A stretch of 22,509 nt of DNA, taken from positions 1-22,509 of the forward strand of contig CAAFHX010000078.1 of the NCBI GenBank assembly GCA_900762815.1, given 5' to 3'. This document shows, in pieces, positions 1-6,983 of this stretch. This stretch comes from Candidatus Avelusimicrobium facis. GTDB lineage: Bacteria > Elusimicrobiota > Elusimicrobia > Elusimicrobiales > Elusimicrobiaceae. The translations under genes were made by a program, and so were the position numbers. Position 1 is the first letter of the stretch; every line of letters begins with the position of its first letter. Under the pieces are notes generated by a model that worked only from the letters and a program-made list of their open reading frames with translations, was not told the DNA's origin and did no database searches.

Positions 1-40
1 CCCGAGGAATGTTGTCGGGAATCTTCCGCTGATATTTATA
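1..40 (+). repeat. REP-like palindromic element, copy 1 (cut by window edge)
   Basis: The stem CCCGA/TCGGG encloses a short loop and is followed by ATCTTCCGC. Bases 15-40 are identical over 26 nt to 16571-16596, and bases 1-12 match 16544-16555. The expected GTCATT left flank lies outside the window. No transposase is nearby. Confidence 0.75.
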
Positions 41-75
41 TAAAAGGGGCCTTTTCCTTATTTGACTTAATAAAA

Positions 76-109
76 CGAAGATCCCCGACTAAGACCCTCG
101 GGGATGACC
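76..109 (-). repeat. REP-like palindromic element, copy 2
   Basis: Read on the minus strand it is GGTCAT, stem ATCCCCGA/TCGGGGAT (81-88 with 98-105), then ATCTTCG. It faces copy 1 in inverted orientation. Flanks match the other copies while the stem sequence differs but still pairs. The intervening bases contain a small AAAGG/CCTTT hairpin (about 43-57). Confidence 0.7.
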
Positions 110-142
110 TTATTTTGTTGAACGGCAAAAACAATAAGGCTG

Positions 143-181
143 AGATTCCCGAGTCCTGCGGACCGCCACCGCGGGAATGAC
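143..181 (-). repeat. REP-like palindromic element, copy 3
   Basis: On the minus strand it begins GTCATTCCCG and ends CGGGAATCTC, with stem ATTCCCG (145-151) pairing with CGGGAAT (172-178). The loop GTGGCGGTCCGCAGG matches the loop of the copy at 16537-16585 with one mismatch. A CCTTATT/AATAAGG inverted repeat (about 108-139) lies between this copy and copy 2. Confidence 0.7.
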
Positions 182-250
182 GGCATAGATAAAGGCTTTT
201 CGCCGTTTACACAGCGGCCCTCGGAGCGCCGATAAAAAATAAAATTTACC

Positions 251-283
251 AAAAGCAGGCCCCGCCTTTTCGGCGGGGCCTGC
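251..283 (-). terminator. Rho-independent terminator of the porin gene
   Basis: There is a perfect 12-bp stem (255-266 with 272-283, GCAGGCCCCGCC) and a five-base loop. On the minus strand it is followed by TTTT and a T-rich stretch. It lies about 45 nt beyond the stop codon of the minus-strand porin gene. Confidence 0.85.
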
Positions 284-326
284 AAATCAACCTTTGTTGA
301 GGTTTATTAAGTTATCAGCCGGTAGC

Positions 327-1502
327 TTAGAACTTAATCAACATACCCAACTGGCCAACAGTGTTGTCTTTGGCTCCTTGTGCCTCTTGGAGTGGCGTGC
401 TATATTTAGCATAACCCAAGCCGGCAAAGAGCTGGACATATTCGTTGTGGTTGTATTTGGCCACCAAGTCAGCTTCCCAAGTGGAAGTGTCTTGGGCGGT
501 GCGGTCTTGGAAGGAGAACCCGTCCAAGGAGAACACGAACTTGTTCCACATATAGTCCACACCCACATTGAAGAGTCTCAGCCCATCGTTGGAGTATGTG
601 GGCAAAGCTACATTGTTGCCGGAAAGAAGATGGCCCACGACCAAGCCCGGATAGTAGTTACCGTACTCAGACACAATGCCTTTGGCGTAGTAGAACGCAG
701 CTCTGGGGGTAAAGGCTTCCACATTCAAGGAGGCATCGGCTTTTACCATATACGGTGTATCATGCCCTTCTTTGACCAGCCGGTGGCCTTCAAAGCCGCG
801 GGCATACTCAGCGCTGACGGTAAAAGCTTCCGGAGCGAAAGCCACTTTGGCGCCATAGAAACCATGATGCTTTTGGTCATATTTCACCCGGACCGATTCG
901 CTGGCTTTGATGTCATAGCCGTAGACTTGCAATTTCCAGGCATCGGTCAAGTTCAGCTTCACATCCGCGCCATAGATATTGTTATCATCGGAGAGGGCCT
1001 TAGTTTTACCGGCCAAGACCGTTACGGCTTTAAAATCATCGCTGTAGGTCAGTTTGGCAGCGTCCAAAGACGGGGCTGCATTCATTTTAAACACATAGTG
1101 GTTGGGACCAAAATACATGACCGCGCTGTCTTCGTCGCCGTAGAATTGGCGGCCGACCGTCGCTTCAAAGCAGTCAAACAAATTGGACAAGACCACATTG
1201 GCTTCCGCCAGCTTTACATTGTCCCAATAGTGTTGCAGGTTTTCACCGGCCGCAGACCCGTTCCAAACATTATTATATTGGAACAAGACATTGGCGGTTA
1301 CATCTTCCACCAGTTCGGCAGACAATCCGGCCAACACACGATAGTTCGTGCCGGAGCCGAATACGCCGAGATCATCATGGCGGGCATCGGAAGCGATGGT
1401 CTGAATCTCGCCTTTAAGGTCCACATTCTTCAGTACATCCGCTTTCGCTGCAGTAGGCCAGGCCATGGTAATGACCAGCAGTAAGCCCAGTAGTTTCTTC
1501 AT
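327..1502 (-). CDS. Outer-membrane beta-barrel (porin-like) protein
   Basis: This 391-residue protein has a typical signal peptide (residues 1-21, lysines then a hydrophobic core, ending AAKA). The rest is rich in alternating hydrophobic/aromatic strands, and the last residues (GMLIKF) end in phenylalanine, as in proteins inserted by the Bam machinery. It is therefore likely a general or substrate-specific porin. I do not recognise a specific Pfam family and no substrate can be read from the sequence. The start is supported by AGGAGG about 8 nt upstream of the ATG. It is transcribed alone, divergently from a pseudopilin gene, with its own promoter (1545-1573) and terminator (251-283). A 396-codon open frame on the opposite strand is a shadow. 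Confidence 0.85.
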   Translation of the reverse strand: MKKLLGLLLVITMAWPTAAKADVLKNVDLKGEIQTIASDARHDDLGVFGSGTNYRVLAGLSAELVEDVTANVLFQYNNVWNGSAAGENLQHYWDNVKLAEANVVLSNLFDCFEATVGRQFYGDEDSAVMYFGPNHYVFKMNAAPSLDAAKLTYSDDFKAVTVLAGKTKALSDDNNIYGADVKLNLTDAWKLQVYGYDIKASESVRVKYDQKHHGFYGAKVAFAPEAFTVSAEYARGFEGHRLVKEGHDTPYMVKADASLNVEAFTPRAAFYYAKGIVSEYGNYYPGLVVGHLLSGNNVALPTYSNDGLRLFNVGVDYMWNKFVFSLDGFSFQDRTAQDTSTWEADLVAKYNHNEYVQLFAGLGYAKYSTPLQEAQGAKDNTVGQLGMLIKF

Positions 1503-1544
1503 TAGGTATTTCCTCCTTGCTAGTTTAAACTACCCTACCCCATT

Positions 1545-1573
1545 ACTTTAACTTATTGAAATTTTTTTGGCAA
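1545..1573 (-). promoter_or_regulatory. Sigma70-type promoter of the porin gene
   Basis: On the minus strand TTGCCA (1573-1568), a 17-nt spacer and TAAAGT (1550-1545) fit a housekeeping promoter. The predicted leader is about 36 nt and contains the AGGAGG site of the porin gene. Confidence 0.55.
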
Positions 1574-1602
1574 GCTCTTTTTAATTTCTTCCAAAATAAA
1601 GG

Positions 1603-1632
1603 TTGACACGTCCAAAAAAGAACTGCTATACT
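1603..1632 (+). promoter_or_regulatory. Distal sigma70-type promoter (P1) of the pseudopilin gene
   Basis: TTGACA (1603-1608), an 18-nt spacer and TATACT (1627-1632) make a near-consensus promoter. Its -35 is a perfect match. The predicted transcript has a leader of roughly 90 nt. Confidence 0.65.
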
Positions 1633-1667
1633 TATTACCCCTTAAAAACGCACCCCGGCACAAAAGC

Positions 1668-1696
1668 TTGAAACGCCGCCCCAAAATCACTATACT
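1668..1696 (+). promoter_or_regulatory. Proximal sigma70-type promoter (P2) of the pseudopilin gene
   Basis: TTGAAA (1668-1673), a 17-nt spacer and TATACT (1691-1696) form a second near-consensus promoter. Predicted transcription starts near 1703, 25 nt before the ATG. P1 and P2 share the ten bases CTATACTTAT around the -10 box. Confidence 0.65.
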
Positions 1697-1727
1697 TATG
1701 TATATATTAAGCAGGTCAGGAGACATT

Positions 1728-2186
1728 ATGAAGAAGGGTTTTACTTTGTTGGAGATGCTGGTGGTGGTGATGATCATCGGCATTTTGACCGCGGTGGCCG
1801 TGCCGCAGTACAGCCGCTCCGTGCGCCGTGCCGAAATGGTAGAGGGCCTGGCCCACGGCAAAACCATCTACGACGCCGCCCTGCGCTATAAAGCCGTCAA
1901 TGGCGAGGTCCCGACAGATTTTAACCAGTTGGACGTCGGCTTTGCCGGCACCACGATTGAGGGCGCGTCTTTTGTAGACGGCAATTTTACCTACACCCTC
2001 GGCGACACATATACCGGCGTCAAGGGTAACTTGGGCGGATATGATTTATATATGGACTTCCCTACCGTCTCCGACACCGGCGTGAGCGCGCCGATACGCT
2101 GCTGCCCGTCAAATAGCTTGGGCACGTGGTTATGCAAAAACCTCAGCGGCAATAAAACCTCCGGCGACTGCTACGTGCTGGAATAG
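1728..2186 (+). CDS. Type IV pilin-like protein (pseudopilin) with N-methylation motif
   Basis: The 152-residue product starts MKKGFTLLEMLVVVMIIGIL, a short positive leader, then the prepilin peptidase site between Gly4 and Phe5 with the conserved Glu at mature position 5 and a hydrophobic helix. The globular part has two cysteine-containing stretches near the C terminus (CC at PIRCCPS, then LCKN and DCYV), which could form the disulfide loop seen in pilins. It would be processed at the inner membrane and assembled into a pilus or a type II secretion pseudopilus. The chosen start has AGGAGA 4 nt upstream. A frame beginning 20 codons earlier is open but lacks a Shine-Dalgarno site and would bury the leader. 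No pilus assembly genes are nearby, so the assembly system must be encoded elsewhere. Confidence 0.88.
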   Translation: MKKGFTLLEMLVVVMIIGILTAVAVPQYSRSVRRAEMVEGLAHGKTIYDAALRYKAVNGEVPTDFNQLDVGFAGTTIEGASFVDGNFTYTLGDTYTGVKGNLGGYDLYMDFPTVSDTGVSAPIRCCPSNSLGTWLCKNLSGNKTSGDCYVLE

Positions 2187-2221
2187 CCCGCCGCCAAACG
2201 CCGGAAAATAGGTTTCCTTTA

Positions 2222-2254
2222 CAAACACCCCGCTTTGTGTAAGCGGGGTGTTTG
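2222..2254. terminator. Bidirectional terminator between convergent genes
   Basis: A perfect 14-bp stem (2222-2235 with 2241-2254) with loop TGTGT lies between the pseudopilin (+) and the helicase (-). A TTTTT run follows at a short distance on the plus side. The minus side has only the U residues within the stem. Confidence 0.75.
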
Positions 2255-2281
2255 ATGTAAAAACTTTTTAGGGCCGTCTCT

Positions 2282-3736
2282 CTACTTGCGTTTTTTGCGT
2301 TTAAAAAACCGGGCAAACGGCGCTTTGCCTGAGGCGGGGCGGCAAGGGTTGCCTTTGCCGTGGGCCGGGGCGGACGCGGCGGGCTTTTTGCGGCCCACAC
2401 GCACAATCTTGATTCCCCCGGCCGCCCGGGGCGCAGGGGCCAGCGCCGCAGCGGGAGCCGGCGTCTTTTTGCGCGGGGCCGGCACCGCGCGGACAGAAGT
2501 TTTTTTCGACGGGGTGGCCGCCGGGGTGGGTTTGGGCAAAGGGTTGGATGCCGGGACCTTGGGTTGGGCCGGAGCGGAGTGGACGGGTTTTCTTTTGGCA
2601 GCGTCTAAACTAAACTTGGGTTTAGGCAACGGGCGGGAGGTTTTGGTCAACTCGGTCAATTTGCCCAAGTGGCACACGCGGCAAATCTCGGCCCATTTTT
2701 CCTTGTCTTCCGTAACAAAAGACAGCGCCGTTCCCACCTCTCCCGCGCGCCCCGTGCGGCCAATGCGGTGGATGTAATCCTCCGCGCATTGGGGCAAATC
2801 GTAATTAATCACGCACGCCATATCGGCCACGTCCAACCCGCGCGCCGCCACATCCGTGGCCACCAGCGCGGGCACCGCACCGCTGCGGAATTGCTCCAGC
2901 ACCTGCCGGCGGCGGTTTTGGCGCAAATCCCCGTGCAAAGCGCCCACCTTGCAACCGTATAATTTAAGCTGCTTGGCCAGGCGTTCGGCGCCGTGGCGGC
3001 TTTTGACAAAAACCAATACAGCACCCTTGCGCGTTTGCAACTCATGCACCAGCTGGGGCAGCTTTTCGCGCGTAGATAAGCGCACAAACTGCTGCAACAC
3101 CAAATCCACCGGGCGGGAGACGGAGCCGATTTGCACCCGCACCGGCTCGTGCAAAAACTCCCCGGCCAGGCGCTCTATCTCCTTAGGCAAGGTGGCCGAA
3201 AACAGCCACGTCTGCCGCGGAGCGGGCAAGGCGGCGAAAATGCGCCGGATATCCGGGATGAAGCCCATATCCAGCATGCGGTCGGCCTCGTCCAGCACAA
3301 AAAAAGCGGTATTTTTCAGCGTCAGGCTCTTGCGGCCCAAATGGTCTATCACGCGCCCCGGCGTGCCGATAATCACCCGGGGGTGCCGGCGCAAGGCGGC
3401 GTATTGTTTATGGATATTGTCCCCGCCGATAATCAACGCGCTGGACAGAGAAATCTCTTCAGAAAGCAAGGAATTCAACGCCGCTTGGGTCTGCTGCGCC
3501 AGCTCCCGTGTGGGAGATAAAATCAACGCCGTTTTTTCCGGCTGCGCCTGCAAATGCACCCACAGCGGCAACAAAAAAGCAAGCGTCTTTCCCGTGCCCG
3601 TTTGGGCGGTGGCCAACAGGTCGCGCCCCTGGAGTGCCGGGGGCAAAGCCGCCTGTTGCACCGGGGTGGGCTGCGTGATATTCAGCCGCTGCAGGGCACT
3701 TTGCAGCGCGGCGGGCAAAGCTTCAAACGCGCTCAT
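2282..3736 (-). CDS. DEAD-box ATP-dependent RNA helicase, RhlE-like
   Basis: The 484-residue protein carries the helicase motifs in order: Q motif around TQPTPVQQ (21-28), AQTGTGKT (44-51), PTRELA (75-80), TPGR (125-128), DEAD (149-152), SAT (180-182), ATDVAARGLD (293-302) and HRIGRTGRAG (323-332). It should unwind short RNA duplexes using ATP, as in ribosome assembly or RNA decay. After about residue 370 comes a tail of some 115 residues rich in Ala, Pro and Lys, ending in FFKRKKRK; such basic tails usually bind RNA. The start overlaps the stop of the upstream ABC-F gene as ATGA, implying translational coupling. The open frame extends 54 codons further upstream, but inside the ABC-F gene. 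The subfamily (RhlE rather than SrmB or CshA) is a guess from overall appearance. Confidence 0.93.
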   Translation of the reverse strand: MSAFEALPAALQSALQRLNITQPTPVQQAALPPALQGRDLLATAQTGTGKTLAFLLPLWVHLQAQPEKTALILSPTRELAQQTQAALNSLLSEEISLSSALIIGGDNIHKQYAALRRHPRVIIGTPGRVIDHLGRKSLTLKNTAFFVLDEADRMLDMGFIPDIRRIFAALPAPRQTWLFSATLPKEIERLAGEFLHEPVRVQIGSVSRPVDLVLQQFVRLSTREKLPQLVHELQTRKGAVLVFVKSRHGAERLAKQLKLYGCKVGALHGDLRQNRRRQVLEQFRSGAVPALVATDVAARGLDVADMACVINYDLPQCAEDYIHRIGRTGRAGEVGTALSFVTEDKEKWAEICRVCHLGKLTELTKTSRPLPKPKFSLDAAKRKPVHSAPAQPKVPASNPLPKPTPAATPSKKTSVRAVPAPRKKTPAPAAALAPAPRAAGGIKIVRVGRKKPAASAPAHGKGNPCRPASGKAPFARFFKRKKRK

Positions 3737-5598
3737 GCGTCGGACTCCTGCGCGCCGGACATTATTTGCTCGCACTGTTCGTTTAAAAACAGCCAGCGTT
3801 CCTCCACATTGCCGATTTGGTCCCCCAGCAGGGCCAACTCTATGCTGTTGTCGGCGTCGTAGCGCTGCAAAAGCAGGTTCTCCAGCTCTTGTTTGCATTT
3901 GTTTAATTTTTCCAATTTTTTATCCAGCTCGCGGATTTCTTTCTTCAGCGGGGCCAACGCCGCACGGCGCTGGGCGGCGGTTTGGCGGCGGGACTGGGCG
4001 GAATTTTCCTTATCGCTGGCGGCGGAGGTTTTATCGTTGCGTTTGAGCAGGCTGGCTTTGTAATCCTCTAAATCGCCGCGGTAAATCTGGCAGGTTCCCC
4101 CCTTGACCAGCCACAGGGTGTCACAGGACATTTCAATTACATGCAAGTCATGCGTAATCAGCACCACGGCCCCCTCATAGGCGTTCAGCGCCTCCAGCAG
4201 GGCTTGGCGCGAAAGGATGTCTAAGTGGTTGGTCGGCTCGTCCAAAATCAGCAAGTGCGGCGCATCGCGCGTAATCAGCGCCAACAGCAGGCGGGATTTT
4301 TCCCCGCCGGAGAGCTTACCAATTAATGTGTCTGATTTGGCTTTATTGAGCCCAAAGGCCCCCAGCTGGGCGCGCACTTGGGTTTCGGTGGCCTCGTGCA
4401 TGAGCTCGCTGAGTTGTTCATACGGGGTTTTCTCCACGTCCAATTCCTCGGTTTGGTGCTGTGAAAAATAGGCAATTTTAATCTTTTTGGCCATCGTCAT
4501 CCGCCCGCTCATCAGCAGTAAGCGGTGGGAGAGAATTTTGGCCAGGGTGCTCTTGCCATTGCCGTTGGCCCCCAACAGGGCAATGCGGTCGTCGGGCTCT
4601 ATACGTAGCGTCAGGTGCTGCAAGACGGGTTTATCATCATAGCCCGCCACGCCGTCCTCTATGGTAATCAGGGCCTGCGTCAGGCGCGCCGGGGAGGGAA
4701 ATTGGAAATGCACTTCCGGGTCTTTGACCACGGCGGGCGGCTGGCCCATTTTTTCTATCATCTTAATGCGGCTTTGGGCCTGTTTGGCCTTGGTGGCTTT
4801 GTAGCGGAAGCGGTCCACAAACGACTGCAAATGCGCCACCACCCGCTCATGCTTGGCGGCGGCCAAACGGGCGCCCTCTTGCTCGGCCTCGCGCGTGCGC
4901 TCGTATGTGTCGTAATTGCCGTTATACATTTTTAGGTTGGCTTGCTCTACATGGATGATTTTATCGCACAGGCGGTTTAAAATGTGGCGGTCGTGGCTGA
5001 TGAGCAGCACGGTTTTATCCGTCTTGGCCAAGTAGTTTTCCAGCCAAGTGGCGGTTTCCAAATCCAGGTGGTTGGTCGGCTCGTCTAAAAGCAGGCAGTT
5101 GCTTGGCGCGTAGAGGGTGGCGGCCAAATTGGCGCGCACCTGCCACCCGCCGGAAAATTCCTGCAGCGGGCGGTCAAAATCGGCATTTTCAAAGCCCAGC
5201 CCGCTTAAAATGGCACTGGCTTTGGCTTGGGCGGCATGCGCCCCCAAGTTGTCCAAGCGGTCATAAATTTCGGCCAGTTTCTCGCCGGATAAATCCGGCT
5301 GCTGCAGCTGGCGCTGCAAGCGGGTAATTTCCCGGTCGGCCTCCAGCACATAGGGCAATAATTTTTTGGAAGGGTCCTTGATGTCCTGGGCCACGGACGC
5401 AATTTGCGTCCCGCGGGAGATTTCTATCTTTCCCCCATCCGGAAACAGCTCCCCCGTGATGAGCTTAAACAGCGTGGATTTGCCGCACCCGTTAAGCCCC
5501 ACCACGCCCATTTTTAAGCCGTCAGGCAGCAGCAGGTTCACATTTTCAAACAGGGTGCGCAACCCAAAATGGAAAGACAAATCTTTAATCTCTATCAT
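3733..5598 (-). CDS. ABC-F family ATPase (YheS/Uup-like), ribosome-associated
   Basis: This 621-residue protein has two ATP-binding cassettes and no membrane segment. Walker A is at 34-41 (GLNGCGKS) and 343-350 (GANGNGKS). Signatures are FSGGW (148-152) and LSGGEKSR (429-436). Both Walker B motifs read LDEPTNHLD. The linker near 233-290 contains KATKAKQAQSR, the tRNA-facing arm typical of the family, and a charged coiled coil fills about 520-600. The pattern, including the two-cassette spacing and the C-terminal coil, resembles E. coli YheS most. Family members bind the ribosomal E site and relieve stalled translation, and some protect against antibiotics. The start is the first ATG before the conserved IEIKDLSFHFG segment. 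It lies 7 nt after a TATAAT box with no Shine-Dalgarno site, which suggests leaderless translation. It is first in an operon with the helicase gene. Confidence 0.93.
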   Translation of the reverse strand: MIEIKDLSFHFGLRTLFENVNLLLPDGLKMGVVGLNGCGKSTLFKLITGELFPDGGKIEISRGTQIASVAQDIKDPSKKLLPYVLEADREITRLQRQLQQPDLSGEKLAEIYDRLDNLGAHAAQAKASAILSGLGFENADFDRPLQEFSGGWQVRANLAATLYAPSNCLLLDEPTNHLDLETATWLENYLAKTDKTVLLISHDRHILNRLCDKIIHVEQANLKMYNGNYDTYERTREAEQEGARLAAAKHERVVAHLQSFVDRFRYKATKAKQAQSRIKMIEKMGQPPAVVKDPEVHFQFPSPARLTQALITIEDGVAGYDDKPVLQHLTLRIEPDDRIALLGANGNGKSTLAKILSHRLLLMSGRMTMAKKIKIAYFSQHQTEELDVEKTPYEQLSELMHEATETQVRAQLGAFGLNKAKSDTLIGKLSGGEKSRLLLALITRDAPHLLILDEPTNHLDILSRQALLEALNAYEGAVVLITHDLHVIEMSCDTLWLVKGGTCQIYRGDLEDYKASLLKRNDKTSAASDKENSAQSRRQTAAQRRAALAPLKKEIRELDKKLEKLNKCKQELENLLLQRYDADNSIELALLGDQIGNVEERWLFLNEQCEQIMSGAQESDA

Positions 5599-5605
5599 TA
5601 GGTAT

Positions 5606-5611
5606 ATTATA
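5606..5611 (-). promoter_or_regulatory. -10 box of a predicted leaderless promoter (ABC-F operon)
   Basis: On the minus strand a perfect TATAAT ends 7 nt before the ATG at 5598, so transcription should begin at or one base before the start codon. No convincing -35 is present (CCGACG at 18-nt spacing, 3 of 6). Confidence 0.6.
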
Positions 5612-5689
5612 GAAAATTTTGGCTTTCTCCGTCGGACGCATCCGTTTTTCAGACGGGACCCGTGCCAAGCGCCTGCGCCCCAAATTTGA

Positions 5690-5695
5690 TAAAAT
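5690..5695 (+). promoter_or_regulatory. -10 box of a predicted leaderless promoter (ftsA-like gene)
   Basis: TAAAAT ends 6 nt before the ATG at 5702, placing the predicted +1 on the A of the start codon. No Shine-Dalgarno site is visible. It shares the 103-bp divergent spacer with the ABC-F promoter. Confidence 0.5.
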
Positions 5696-5701
5696 AAGAC
5701 C

Positions 5702-6853
5702 ATGAGCCAAAACATTGTGGCGTTGGATTTGGGCAGTGGACAAATCACGGGAGCGCTGGTGGTGTATGACGAAAACACCGGCACGTGCCGCGTGCGCCAT
5801 GCCGTGCGCCAACAATGCCCGGCGGTCAGCGCGTGCTATATTTTGGATTTTGACCGCGCCGCCCGCACCGTCAGCGCCGTCTTGCGCCAACTCTGCGAGG
5901 CGGCCTCCTTTGCGCCCACCGTGGTGGTGGGGCTGCGGGGCGGGTTTTTAAGCTTCCGCCGCTCGGGCGGGACGCAATCCATTGAGAGCAAAAACTCCGT
6001 TATTACCTCTAAAGACGTGCGCGCCGCCTTGGACAACTCCGTGCCGGAGTCTTTGGATGAAAATTTAGAAGTGGTCAACCTCTTGCCGCAAAGCTTTACC
6101 ATAGACGGCAAAACGGGCATCCAAAAGCCGGAGGGGCTCGTCGGTAACTTCCTAGAGGCGGAGACCTTTTTGTCCTGCGCGCTGTCTACGCACTTGAGCA
6201 ATTTAAACCGCGTGATGACCGCCGCCGGATATGAAGATTTTGAGGCGGTGCCCACGGTGCTGGCCTTGTGCGACAGCCTGGTCAAACCCGAGGAAAAACA
6301 AGCGGGCGTGCTGCTGCTGGACCTGGGCGCGGCCAACAGCTCTGCAGCGCTGTATCACAAGGGGCTGTTAGAAGGCGCGTGGGAAATCCCCTTAGGGGCG
6401 GACCTGCTGGTGCAAGAAGTGGCGGAAGTATTGCAAAACGATTTGAAAAGTGCGCGCGAAACCCTGCGCCAACACCCCTACGGCGAGGACGAAGTGATGG
6501 ACGACCTGCTGGACGAGGCCGCCCTCCACATGATGCAAAAAATCAAACGGGAGCTGCTGCAAGGCTCCTTGGCCTATATCAAATACCCGCCAAGGCACGT
6601 GGTGCTGACCGGGGGCGGCAGCGGGCTGGCCGCCAAAAACGCCGCCGAAAAAGTGTTCTCCGTGCGCCGCGCGCGGCTGGCCGGCCATGACGATTTGATT
6701 GCCGACAGCGAGGAGCTCACCGCCCCGCAATACACCTCTGCGCTTTCTTTGGCCTTGCATTCCCAACGCCACGGCGGGCCCGCCTTGGGCTCCGTAGCCG
6801 AAAAAACAGGCGGTTTCTTAGGCCGCGTCCTGGCCAAGCTGGGGCTGAATTAA
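5702..6853 (+). CDS. ftsA: FtsA-like actin-fold cell-division protein
   Basis: The 383-residue protein has an FtsA layout: N-terminal phosphate-1 strand (IVALDLGSGQIT, 5-16), then an SHS2/1C-type region (about 82-165) with the FtsA-like pattern LPQSFTIDGKTGIQKPEGLVG (128-148), a phosphate-2 strand (LLLDLGAANSS, 204-214), the adenosine motif VLTGGGSGL (301-309) and a C-terminal amphipathic helix (GFLGRVLAKLGLN) fitting the FtsA membrane anchor. FtsA tethers FtsZ filaments to the membrane at the division site. The phosphate-2 loop is unusual, GAANSS in place of GGGTTD. There is no ftsZ or mur gene alongside, so this could be a paralogue rather than the main FtsA. It stands alone, divergent from the ABC-F operon, and has no Shine-Dalgarno site but a TAAAAT box 6 nt before the ATG. 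Confidence 0.78.
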   Translation: MSQNIVALDLGSGQITGALVVYDENTGTCRVRHAVRQQCPAVSACYILDFDRAARTVSAVLRQLCEAASFAPTVVVGLRGGFLSFRRSGGTQSIESKNSVITSKDVRAALDNSVPESLDENLEVVNLLPQSFTIDGKTGIQKPEGLVGNFLEAETFLSCALSTHLSNLNRVMTAAGYEDFEAVPTVLALCDSLVKPEEKQAGVLLLDLGAANSSAALYHKGLLEGAWEIPLGADLLVQEVAEVLQNDLKSARETLRQHPYGEDEVMDDLLDEAALHMMQKIKRELLQGSLAYIKYPPRHVVLTGGGSGLAAKNAAEKVFSVRRARLAGHDDLIADSEELTAPQYTSALSLALHSQRHGGPALGSVAEKTGGFLGRVLAKLGLN

Positions 6854-6922
6854 TCCGTTTTTACCCTTTCAAATTTACCATAGCCGGGAAAGCCCCGTAC
6901 CCAAACGCTTTTCCATAAAACA

Positions 6923-6955
6923 ACACGGGACAAAACATAGCGTTTCATCCCGTGT
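6923..6955. terminator. Probable terminator between ftsA-like and era genes
   Basis: The 8-bp stem ACACGGGA (6923-6930) / TCCCGTGT (6948-6955) holds a smaller AAAC/GTTT pairing inside. On the minus strand it is followed by TGTTTTATG, suiting termination of era. The plus side lacks a T-run. Confidence 0.55.
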
Positions 6956-6983
6956 ACAAAAAGCATTTGCGTTGGAAAATACT

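Noticed and set aside
294..1484. A 396-codon plus-strand frame opposite the porin gene
   Set aside because: It mirrors the minus-strand porin frame, has no Shine-Dalgarno site and shows no recognisable domain. The minus strand has a signal peptide, promoter and terminator.
2856..4046. A 396-codon plus-strand frame opposite the helicase and ABC-F genes
   Set aside because: The minus strand carries complete helicase and ABC-F motifs, and this frame crosses the boundary between them. It is a high-GC shadow.
6854..6983. tRNA or small RNA gene in the ftsA-era gap
   Set aside because: The only structure is the terminator hairpin. There is no cloverleaf, and no promoter leads into it.
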